22,343 nucleotides of DNA from M55B118 sp964501715. GTDB lineage: Bacteria > Bacillota_I > Bacilli_A > Izemoplasmatales > Izemoplasmataceae. Of this stretch, positions 15,586-22,343 are shown one piece after another. The position numbers were made by a program, and so were the translations under genes. Where the stretch lies: assembly GCA_964501715.1 (NCBI GenBank), contig CAZCTR010000020.1:1-22343 (forward strand). Reading direction: 5' to 3'. The notes under the pieces are model-generated. The model was not told the DNA's origin and made no database searches. It saw only the letters and a list, made by a program, of their open reading frames with translations. Each line of letters starts with the position of its first letter. Within the stretch, counting starts at the first letter, position 1.

Positions 15586-16418
15586 ACCATGTCATGGCGA
15601 AGACGCTTGATGAAGCGCTGAAAACCATGAAAAAAGGGACCTACAAGCCGATTGCGGGCGGTACGGACCTGATGGTTAAGCACAGAAGCTGGGCGAATAC
15701 GCCCCCCGAATTCGACAACAACATGCTCTATCTCGACAAGCTTGATGAGCTCAAAAAAATCAAGGCGCATGAGACACACCTTGAAATCGGAAGTCTCACG
15801 CCCTATGAGACGATCATGGACGATGAGAGGACCCCGGATATGCTGAAACAATGCATCAGGGAACTCGCATCCCCTGCCCTCCGTCACGTCGCGACACTCG
15901 CTGGCAACATCGCGAACGCCTCACCCGCCGCTGACGCGGTGCTGGTCCTCATCGCGCTGGATGCCACGGCGTCCATTCAATCCGCGGATGCGAAGCGTGA
16001 GGTCCTTGTTGGTGAACTGATCCAAGGACCTGGCAAGACCGGCCTTGAGGCGGACGAACTGATCGTGAGCATAATGATCCCCAGCCACTCTTTCACCCAC
16101 ACCCTTTTCAAGAAAGTGGGAGGGCGCAAGGCGGACGCCATCAGCAAACTCGCCTTCGCAGGAGGCGCAAGGGTTGAAGAGGGCGTCCTCAAGGATTTGA
16201 ACATCGCCTTGAACGCAGTGGGTCCAGTCATCGTGAGAGACCCCCGCTTGGAAGAGTCCTACATCGACAAGTCCGTGGAGACCCTGAAAGCCGATGTGGA
16301 CACCTTGATAGAGAAGTTCGACGCGTCCATCACACCGATCGACGACCAGCGCTCCAACAAACATTATCGGCGCAAAGTCGCGCACAACCTGATCCGCAGA
16401 TTCATCGACACACTATGA
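15579..16418 (+). CDS. xdhB: Molybdenum hydroxylase set 2, FAD-binding subunit
   Basis: Flavin subunit of the second hydroxylase, 279 residues. It has a canonical N-terminal FAD loop AGGTDL (26-31) and the second FAD element LRHVATLAGNIANASPAAD (101-119), followed by the CO-dehydrogenase flavoprotein C-terminal domain. It is more classical than the FAD subunit of set 1, whose loop is degenerate. A GGAGGGG site (15564-15570) eight bases upstream supports the ATG. The gene order Mo, Fe-S, FAD is the reverse of set 1 (FAD, Fe-S, Mo). Confidence 0.92.
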   Translation: MVDHVMAKTLDEALKTMKKGTYKPIAGGTDLMVKHRSWANTPPEFDNNMLYLDKLDELKKIKAHETHLEIGSLTPYETIMDDERTPDMLKQCIRELASPALRHVATLAGNIANASPAADAVLVLIALDATASIQSADAKREVLVGELIQGPGKTGLEADELIVSIMIPSHSFTHTLFKKVGGRKADAISKLAFAGGARVEEGVLKDLNIALNAVGPVIVRDPRLEESYIDKSVETLKADVDTLIEKFDASITPIDDQRSNKHYRRKVAHNLIRRFIDTL

Positions 16419-16432
16419 ATGAAGGTGAGACT

Positions 16433-18151
16433 ATGAACATAAAACGAAAAATGCGCGTCGCCAGCGGTAAAGAGAAGGCGGCCACGGTGTTCAAAAACGG
16501 ACGTGTCATCAACGTCTTCACAGGAGAGATCGAACCGAACGACATCGCTGTCGAGGAGGGCATGATCATCGGAGTCGGGACGTATGAAGGCGAGGAGGAA
16601 ATCGATTTGAAAGGGCGCTACGTCGCCCCCGGATTCATCGATGGGCACGTCCATATAGAATCATCCATGGTCACGCCGGCCCAGTTCGGTGAGATCGTCC
16701 TTCCCAAAGGGACCACGACCGTCATCGCAGACCCGCATGAAATCGCGAATGTCGCGGGCGAGGATGGCATCCGCTATATGCTCAAAAGCGCGGAAAAAAC
16801 GCCGCTCGATGTCCATATGATGGTGCCTTCAAGCGTTCCGGCGACCACCTTCGAGACAGCGGGGGCTGCCATCGATGTCGGCACGGTCAGAAGGCTTCGT
16901 GGTGTACCCGGCATCCACGGCCTCGGTGAGGTCATGAACTATCCCGACGTGATCGGAGGCGGGGATGACATACACGAGAAGATCAAGGCCATGGAAGGGC
17001 TCGCGATCGATGGGCATGCCCCGGGCCTCTTCGGACACGGATTGAATGCGTACGCCGCGGCCGGCGTCATGACCGACCATGAATGCTTCAGCCATGACGC
17101 GCTCCTCGAGAGGGTCCGTCAAGGCATGTATGTGCATCTGCGGGAAGGGTCGGTCACCCGCAACGTTGAAGCCCTGCTCCCGGCTGTGAACAGTTATACT
17201 TCAAGAAGACTGCTTTTTTGCACGGATGACAAGCATCCCGAGGACATCCGCCGCGAGGGGCACATCAACTACAATGTCAATCTCGCCATCAAGCAAGGCG
17301 TCGATGCGGTCGAGGCCATCCGCATGGCGACGTTGAACGCCGCCGAATGCTACGGCCTCAAGCGTCTGGGGGCGATCGCGGTGAACCGTCAAGCGGATTT
17401 CATCGTCTTCAGTTCCCTCGAGGCGATCTCGCCTGAGGCGGTCTACAAGCAAGGTAGGTTGGTCGCAAAGAACGACGAAGTGATTGAAAGGACAAAGCCC
17501 ATTGTCGAATCGGTCATCACCGACAGCGTCCATGTCGATGAGAAAGCGCTCGATTTCACGCTGCCGCTCTCACAGTCCAGGGTGAAAGTGATCGGTCTCA
17601 TCGAAAACAACATCACCACGAACAAACTAGTCCGCGATGTCACGGTGAGAGACGGAAAATACATGAACGACCCGAAACAGGACATATTGAAACTCGCCGT
17701 CATCGAACGCCACAAGAAGACCGGAAACATCGGGCTTGGGCTTGTCGAAGGGTTCGGCTTCCAAGGGGGGGCGCTCGCGATGACCATCGCCCACGATTCG
17801 CACAACCTCATCGTCATCGGGGACAAGGATGAATCCATGCGGGAGGCCGTGCGCATGATCATCCGGCAAAAGGGCGGCATCGCCCTTGTGGCGGAAGACG
17901 GGACGGCCAAGACGCTGCCCCTTGAAGTCGGCGGCATCATGACCACCGCACCCGAAGGCACGGTGGCGGCCACGCTTGAAAAGATGAAGCACATGATCCG
18001 CGGAATGGGGCTTTCCCCCGCCATCAAGGATCCCTTCATACAGCTCGCGTTCCTCTCGCTGCCGGTCATTCCCGCACTCAAGCTTACGGACCGTGGCCTG
18101 TTCGATGTGGATGCGTTCACCCATACTGATATGGAAATGGGGGATGAGTGA
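16433..18151 (+). CDS. ade: Adenine deaminase
   Basis: Converts adenine to hypoxanthine and ammonia, feeding adenine into the purine oxidation route. The 572-residue product matches the bacterial Ade family throughout: PGFIDGHVHIESSMVTP (67-82; H72, H74), DPHEIANV (100-107), GHAPGL (194-199), the TDHE element (214-217), TDDKHPEDI (264-272) and the C-terminal GFGFQGGALAMTIAHDSHN region. The family is cytoplasmic and binds Fe or Mn. The frame could also begin at the ATG at 16415, which overlaps the previous stop, but no ribosome site precedes it. AAGGTG (16422-16427) five bases before the ATG at 16433 favours the shorter form. The stop overlaps the next gene by one base. Confidence 0.95.
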   Translation: MNIKRKMRVASGKEKAATVFKNGRVINVFTGEIEPNDIAVEEGMIIGVGTYEGEEEIDLKGRYVAPGFIDGHVHIESSMVTPAQFGEIVLPKGTTTVIADPHEIANVAGEDGIRYMLKSAEKTPLDVHMMVPSSVPATTFETAGAAIDVGTVRRLRGVPGIHGLGEVMNYPDVIGGGDDIHEKIKAMEGLAIDGHAPGLFGHGLNAYAAAGVMTDHECFSHDALLERVRQGMYVHLREGSVTRNVEALLPAVNSYTSRRLLFCTDDKHPEDIRREGHINYNVNLAIKQGVDAVEAIRMATLNAAECYGLKRLGAIAVNRQADFIVFSSLEAISPEAVYKQGRLVAKNDEVIERTKPIVESVITDSVHVDEKALDFTLPLSQSRVKVIGLIENNITTNKLVRDVTVRDGKYMNDPKQDILKLAVIERHKKTGNIGLGLVEGFGFQGGALAMTIAHDSHNLIVIGDKDESMREAVRMIIRQKGGIALVAEDGTAKTLPLEVGGIMTTAPEGTVAATLEKMKHMIRGMGLSPAIKDPFIQLAFLSLPVIPALKLTDRGLFDVDAFTHTDMEMGDE

Positions 18152-19398
18152 TGGAATATGTCAGCCATTACAGTTGCACCCTCTGTGGACGCACACTTCA
18201 AAAGGATACCACCCATCTGACCTGCCCGGACTGCAACGAAAAGGGCATCCTTGACATCCATTATGATTACGTGCGCCTGCGGACCTTTCTGGACAGGGAC
18301 TGGTTCAAACAGAACAAAGAAAGAAGCATGTGGCGCTATCACCCGCTCATGAGCATGCGTGGTGCGCACATGGATGAGACGCTGAAAGTGGGGTGGACCC
18401 CTCTTTACCGGTCGAGGCGGCTTGCCGGGACGCTCGGCCTCGACACCCTTTTTCTAAAAGACGAAGGGGTCAACCCGACCGGCTCCCTCAAGGACCGTGC
18501 TAGCGCCATCGCGGTGCTCAAGGCCATCGAGGAGGGCAAGGACACCATCTCTTGCAGCTCGACGGGCAACGCCGCCTCCTCGCTCGCTGGAAATGCGGCG
18601 AGGATGGGGCTAAGAAGCGTCATCTTCGTGCCCAAGAGGGCGCCCCGGGGAAAGCTTACTCAGATCATGGCCTACGGCGCCGAAGTGATCAGCGTACAAG
18701 GGGATTACAAGGAGGCCTACACCCTTTCTAAGGAAGCAATCGCCCATTACAGCTGGTACAACCGCAACGCGGCGATCAATCCCCACATGGTCGAGGGCAA
18801 GAAGACCGTGGCCTTTGAAATCGCCGAACAACTCGATTTCAAACCGACCGACTGGGTTGTCGTGAGCGTCGGTGACGGATGCACGATCGGTGGGGTGTAC
18901 AATGGCCTATACGATTTGCATGCACTCGGTCTCATACGGCAGATCCCGAAAATCCTCGGGGTTCAAAGCGAAGGCTGCGCCCCCTTTTATAATGCCTGGA
19001 GCAAGGGCGTAGACAGCCTCGAGGAGACTGATGAAGACACCATCGCCGACAGCATAGCCGTCGGCATCCCGAGAAACCCCGTGAAAGGCCTGCGCGCCGT
19101 CACCGCCTCGAAAGGCGCCTACATCACCGTGAGCGACACGGCGATCCTAGAGGCCATCCGCACGCTTGGAAAAGAGGAAGGATTGTTCACCGAACCCGCG
19201 GCCGCCGCCCCGGTCGCGGGACTCAAGAAGGCGCTCGAGACATCCGTGATCGATGCTTCTGAGAGTGTGAGTGTCATTCTGAGCGGCAACGGGCTCAAGG
19301 ATCCGGACACCATCAAGGAGGCCCTGAGGGTCCCGGCCAGATTGAAGGCTGATTTTCAGGCGCTCAAGGCGCATCTAAACGAAAGAGGAGGCTACTAG
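18151..19398 (+). CDS. Threonine-synthase-family PLP enzyme with N-terminal zinc ribbon
   Basis: Fold-type-II PLP enzyme, 415 residues. An N-terminal zinc-ribbon-like segment has C9, C12, C25 and C28. The PLP lysine is K114 in NPTGSLKDR, a threonine-synthase signature, and the phosphate/carboxylate loop SSTGNAAS spans 136-143. Automatic annotation would probably call it threonine synthase (O-phosphohomoserine to threonine). No hom, thrB or asd gene is nearby, and it is locked between adenine deaminase and a second PLP enzyme in a purine operon. I therefore infer an elimination or replacement reaction on a purine-derived amino acid such as a diamino- or ureido-propionate. The ATG at 18151 shares a base with the Ade stop; GGGGG (18139-18143) is the likely ribosome site. 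A genuine ThrC cannot be excluded. Confidence 0.8.
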   Translation: MEYVSHYSCTLCGRTLQKDTTHLTCPDCNEKGILDIHYDYVRLRTFLDRDWFKQNKERSMWRYHPLMSMRGAHMDETLKVGWTPLYRSRRLAGTLGLDTLFLKDEGVNPTGSLKDRASAIAVLKAIEEGKDTISCSSTGNAASSLAGNAARMGLRSVIFVPKRAPRGKLTQIMAYGAEVISVQGDYKEAYTLSKEAIAHYSWYNRNAAINPHMVEGKKTVAFEIAEQLDFKPTDWVVVSVGDGCTIGGVYNGLYDLHALGLIRQIPKILGVQSEGCAPFYNAWSKGVDSLEETDEDTIADSIAVGIPRNPVKGLRAVTASKGAYITVSDTAILEAIRTLGKEEGLFTEPAAAAPVAGLKKALETSVIDASESVSVILSGNGLKDPDTIKEALRVPARLKADFQALKAHLNERGGY

Positions 19399-19399
19399 C

Positions 19400-20761
19400 A
19401 TGAAGAAGATTCCCTTCGGCCCGACGTACGAGGAAATGCTGCATCCGTCGAAAATCGATCCCGATGTCCGCAGACGTGCGCTGGCCGCGAAAAAAGACGA
19501 ACTCGACCCAACGAACCTTTTCAACATCACATGGCGTAAGGATGACAACACCATCAACAAGGTTGTCCTTCCCTCGTCGCTCACCGGGGTGGATGCGAAC
19601 ATCGTCGTGTTGCTCGGGAAGGATTTTCCGAGCGGGTCACACAAGGTCGGACCGGCCTATTCGACCCTTATCGAAGGCTCTGTAGACGGTACCATCATAC
19701 CTGGAAAGCACACCATACTCGGTCCCTCGACCGGTAATTTCGGTATCGGTGTCTCCTACATCTGCAACCTCATGGATTATGAATCGATCGTCATCATGCC
19801 CGACAACATGAGCAAGGAACGCTACAAGCGCATCAAACAATACGGGGCCAAGCTTGAACTCACACCCGGAAGCGAATCGGACGTCATTCTCACCCTAGAG
19901 AAGACGTTCGAGATGGCGAAAGACGAAAAATACGCCTCACTGGCCCAGTTCGAACTGCTGCCGAACTACCGTTTCCACCGCTACGTCACCGGTCACAGTC
20001 TGATCGAGAGCGTCAAGGGCATCGGAAACGGCCGCATCGCGTGTTTCACCTCGGCCCCCGGAAGCGCCGGGACACTCGGTGCGGGCGACCAGATCAAAAA
20101 AGTGTTCCCGGAAGCGAAAATCGCCGCACTCGAGCCCTATGAATGCCCCACACTCTATGATGGAGGGCGTGGGCAGCACCGCATCGAGGGTATCGGCGAC
20201 AAGATGTGCACCCTGATCCACAATGTGCTCAACACGGATTTCATCGCCCTCATCAAGGACGAGCATTCGGTCCGGGGCCTCAAGATCATCGAGGAAGGGA
20301 CCGACGTCCTCGTGCGTCACGGCGTACCGAAAGAGGAGGCCGAGGCACTCAAGGGCAAGCTCGGCGTGTCCGCTATCTGCAACATCCTGGGTGCCATCAA
20401 GATGGCGAAACACCTGCATCTCGGACCGAAGGACAATGTTGTCACCATCGCGACCGACGGGACCGACCGTTACGAGAGTGTCCTTGATGACATGGACGAA
20501 AGGTATCTCGAGATCGAGGATTATGTCATGGAACGATGGTTCAAGGACCATTTCTTGAAAGCGTCACCCAAGGACATCCAGGATACGCGTCCCCAATCGC
20601 AAAAGGATCGGCTGTTCAAGCAAAAAGAGAAGGACTGGCTCAAATTCGGATACTCAAGGAACTATCTCGACGCCATGAAAGAGATGAAGTTCTGGGATGA
20701 TGAATACGAGAAGACCTTCTATTACAATAAAAAAATCAAAGCACTGAGAGAGGAGGAATAG
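19400..20761 (+). CDS. PLP-dependent fold-type-II lyase, candidate 2,3-diaminopropionate/ureido-amino acid lyase
   Basis: PLP enzyme of 453 residues in the cysteine synthase/threonine dehydratase/tryptophan synthase beta superfamily. The PLP lysine is predicted as K82 in PSGSHKVGPA, with the substrate loop PSTGNFGIG at 109-117. An ATDGTDRYES segment (351-360) lies in the pyridine-side region. A charged C-terminal tail of about 80 residues extends beyond the catalytic core. It does not resemble E. coli YgeX (diaminopropionate ammonia-lyase), whose PLP motif and length differ, yet it lies directly before YgeY and YgeW, a position YgeX takes elsewhere. I infer a deaminating elimination on the last amino-acid intermediate. 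GAGGAGG (19385-19391) gives a firm start, one base after the previous stop. Confidence 0.8.
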   Translation: MKKIPFGPTYEEMLHPSKIDPDVRRRALAAKKDELDPTNLFNITWRKDDNTINKVVLPSSLTGVDANIVVLLGKDFPSGSHKVGPAYSTLIEGSVDGTIIPGKHTILGPSTGNFGIGVSYICNLMDYESIVIMPDNMSKERYKRIKQYGAKLELTPGSESDVILTLEKTFEMAKDEKYASLAQFELLPNYRFHRYVTGHSLIESVKGIGNGRIACFTSAPGSAGTLGAGDQIKKVFPEAKIAALEPYECPTLYDGGRGQHRIEGIGDKMCTLIHNVLNTDFIALIKDEHSVRGLKIIEEGTDVLVRHGVPKEEAEALKGKLGVSAICNILGAIKMAKHLHLGPKDNVVTIATDGTDRYESVLDDMDERYLEIEDYVMERWFKDHFLKASPKDIQDTRPQSQKDRLFKQKEKDWLKFGYSRNYLDAMKEMKFWDDEYEKTFYYNKKIKALREEE

Positions 20762-20762
20762 A

Positions 20763-21971
20763 ATGGATTTCAACGCCATTCTCAAACAGGCACAGCAATA
20801 CGAAAAGGAAATGACCAGGTTCCTTCGCGACATGGTGGCCCTTCCAAGCGAAGGCCAACAGGAAGAGGAAGTCATCAGACGCATTGAAAAGGAAATGCAC
20901 GCGGTCGGGTTCGATGAGGTGAAAATCGACAAGATGGGTAACATCCTCGGCCGCATCGGAAACGGCAAGCACATCATCGCCATGGACGCCCACATCGACA
21001 CCGTCGGCATCGGTGAAAAAAGCAACTGGACCTTCGACCCCTATGAGGGCTATGAAGACGAGAACACCATCGGTGGACGCGGCACGTCGGACCAGGAGGG
21101 CGGCATGGCATCGATGGTGTATGCGGGCAAAATCATCAAGGACCTCGGTCTAGAGGATGACTATACCCTTTATGTGACCGGCACGGTCCTCGAGGAGGAC
21201 TGTGACGGGCTTTGTTGGCAATACATCATTGAAGAGGACGGCCTCAGGCCCGAATTCGTCGTCATCACAGAACCGACAAGCCTGAACATCTACCGCGGAC
21301 ACAGAGGCCGCATGGAAATCAAAGTGACCACTCAAGGGGTGTCGTGTCACGGCAGCGCCCCGGAACGCGGGGACAATGCCATCTACAAGATGGCGCCGAT
21401 CATCCAGGAACTGGAGGAATTGAACCCGAACCTCAAACACGATGATTTCCTCGGAAAGGGGACGCTTGCCGTGAGCGAGGTATTCAGCCAGTCACCCTCA
21501 CGCTGCGCCGTCGCCGACGGATGCAGCATCTCCATCGATAGGCGTCTCACCGACGGCGAGACATGGCAGGGCGCCCTTGAACAGATCAGGGAACTCCCCT
21601 CTGTCAGGAAGGCGAACGCCCGCGTCGAGATGTATGAGTACAAGGAACCTTCCTGGACAGGACTCGTCTATCCCACGGAAGCCTACTTCCCAAGCTGGGT
21701 GCTCCCCGAAGACCACATCGCCACACAAACCCTTGTGGAAGGCTATGAGGGACTGTTCAAGCAAGCACCCCTCGTCGACAAGTGGACATTCTCGACCAAC
21801 GCGGTCTCCATCATGGGACGCTATGACATCCCCTGCATCGGATTCGGCCCCGGCTTCGAGGAACAGGCCCACGCGCCGAATGAAATCACCAAAAAGGACC
21901 ACTTAGTGAAAGCCGCCGCGCTTTATGCGACCATTCCGCAAACCTATCTGAAACGATACAACAAACAATGA
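20763..21971 (+). CDS. ygeY: YgeY-family M20 metallohydrolase
   Basis: Zinc-dependent hydrolase of the M20 (ArgE/DapE) family, 402 residues, close to YgeY over its full length. Metal and catalytic residues are visible: H77 and D79 in DAHIDT, D110 in RGTSDQEGG, E144-E145 in VLEEDCDG, E170 in ITEPT and H370 near the C-terminus in EQAHAPNE. The dimerisation (lid) domain spans roughly 180-295. YgeY is named in selenium/molybdenum hydroxylase gene sets and urate-catabolic clusters. A likely job is to hydrolyse an N-carbamoyl (ureido) or amide bond of an opened purine. AGGAGG (20751-20756) precedes the ATG by six bases; the gap to the previous gene is one base. Confidence 0.95.
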   Translation: MDFNAILKQAQQYEKEMTRFLRDMVALPSEGQQEEEVIRRIEKEMHAVGFDEVKIDKMGNILGRIGNGKHIIAMDAHIDTVGIGEKSNWTFDPYEGYEDENTIGGRGTSDQEGGMASMVYAGKIIKDLGLEDDYTLYVTGTVLEEDCDGLCWQYIIEEDGLRPEFVVITEPTSLNIYRGHRGRMEIKVTTQGVSCHGSAPERGDNAIYKMAPIIQELEELNPNLKHDDFLGKGTLAVSEVFSQSPSRCAVADGCSISIDRRLTDGETWQGALEQIRELPSVRKANARVEMYEYKEPSWTGLVYPTEAYFPSWVLPEDHIATQTLVEGYEGLFKQAPLVDKWTFSTNAVSIMGRYDIPCIGFGPGFEEQAHAPNEITKKDHLVKAAALYATIPQTYLKRYNKQ

Positions 21972-21982
21972 AGGAGGCCATC

Positions 21983-22343
21983 ATGGAACCCGTATTCAAA
22001 GGTAAACACTTCATCACGCTCCAAGAATGGAAAAGAGAGGAAATCGACACCCTGCTCAAGACCTCGGAGGACCTCAAGAGGAAATTTTTGGAAAACGAGG
22101 TGACCGACCATCTCTACAACAAGACCGCATTCCTCATGTTTTTCGAACAATCGACGAGGACAAGGAACTCCATGGAGGCCGGGCTTGCACAGCTCGGAGG
22201 CCATGCGAACTTCCTCGACACCTCGACCATGCAGATCTCGCATGGTGAGAAGGCAAAGGACACCGCTGTCATCCTATCGAGCTACGGGCATGGCATCGCG
22301 TGCCGGAACTGTTTCTGGAAAATCGGCAACACCTTCATCCGCG
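21983..22343 (+). CDS. ygeW: YgeW-family carbamoyltransferase (N-terminal part, cut by window edge)
   Basis: The first 120 residues of an aspartate/ornithine-carbamoyltransferase-family protein are present; the frame is open to the window end. The carbamoyl-phosphate-binding motif FFEQSTRTRNS spans residues 53-63 (S57, T58, R59, T60, R61). The second phosphate/carbamoyl loop HGEKAKDTA spans 87-95. YgeW is a knotted carbamoyltransferase of the yge cluster. Here it probably runs in the catabolic direction, moving a carbamoyl group from a ureido acid to phosphate. The resulting carbamoyl phosphate could give ATP through a carbamate kinase, expected outside the window. AAGGAGG (21971-21977) lies five bases before the ATG. 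Anabolic ornithine carbamoyltransferase is unlikely given the neighbours. Confidence 0.9.
   Translation, partial: MEPVFKGKHFITLQEWKREEIDTLLKTSEDLKRKFLENEVTDHLYNKTAFLMFFEQSTRTRNSMEAGLAQLGGHANFLDTSTMQISHGEKAKDTAVILSSYGHGIACRNCFWKIGNTFIR

Noticed and set aside
3188..22343. Selenocysteine codons (in-frame TGA) in the hydroxylases or YgeY
   Set aside because: All these frames are full length without an internal TGA, and these families are not selenoproteins; any selenium would be in the cofactor ligand.

Overview
The window reads as part of an anaerobic, purine-using bacterium. Strong Shine-Dalgarno sites (AGGAGG type), TTGACA/TATAAT promoters, TGA used as a stop, tight gene overlaps and the gene families present fit a Gram-positive (Bacillota-like) or related anaerobe. 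Base composition is moderately GC-rich in the genes, with an AT-rich leader. The exact lineage cannot be read from this sequence. I saw no tRNA or rRNA gene, no CRISPR array, no transposase and no sign of a recent insertion.

Layout. (1) Positions 10-2498, minus strand: a two-gene ABC exporter operon (ATPase then permease) with its own consensus promoter. (2) Positions 2648-2944, plus strand: a small unknown membrane protein with a divergent promoter and a rho-independent terminator. (3) From a near-consensus promoter at 3112-3140 to the right edge, one plus-strand superoperon of 18 genes. Nearly all its genes overlap or lie within a few bases of each other. The only real break is a 63-base gap (7967-8029) holding a perfect hairpin plus T-tract and a palindrome.

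Gene order in the superoperon: MocA-like nucleotidyltransferase; molybdenum hydroxylase set 1 (FAD, 2Fe-2S, Mo subunits); a polytopic membrane protein; XdhC; a THEP1-like NTPase; HyuA-type hydantoinase/dihydropyrimidinase; SsnA aminohydrolase; a dihydroorotate/dihydropyrimidine dehydrogenase-like FMN/4Fe-4S protein; molybdenum hydroxylase set 2 (Mo, 2Fe-2S, FAD, the mirror of set 1); adenine deaminase; a threonine-synthase-family PLP enzyme; a second fold-type-II PLP enzyme; YgeY-family M20 hydrolase; and YgeW-family carbamoyltransferase, cut by the window edge.

How they work together (inference). Adenine deaminase makes hypoxanthine. The two molybdenum hydroxylases, served by MocA and XdhC, oxidise purines to xanthine, urate or another oxopurine. 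The FMN/Fe-S protein may reduce the ring. HyuA, SsnA and YgeY open cyclic amide/amidine bonds. YgeW could release a carbamoyl group as carbamoyl phosphate, and the PLP enzymes could eliminate the remaining diamino/ureido acid to a keto acid and ammonia. The locus resembles the E. coli yge-ygf region and related gut-bacterial urate-degradation clusters. However, within this window it lacks a recognisable YgfK and a classical YgeX. A PreA-like protein and two different PLP enzymes occupy those places, which makes this a variant worth biochemical attention.
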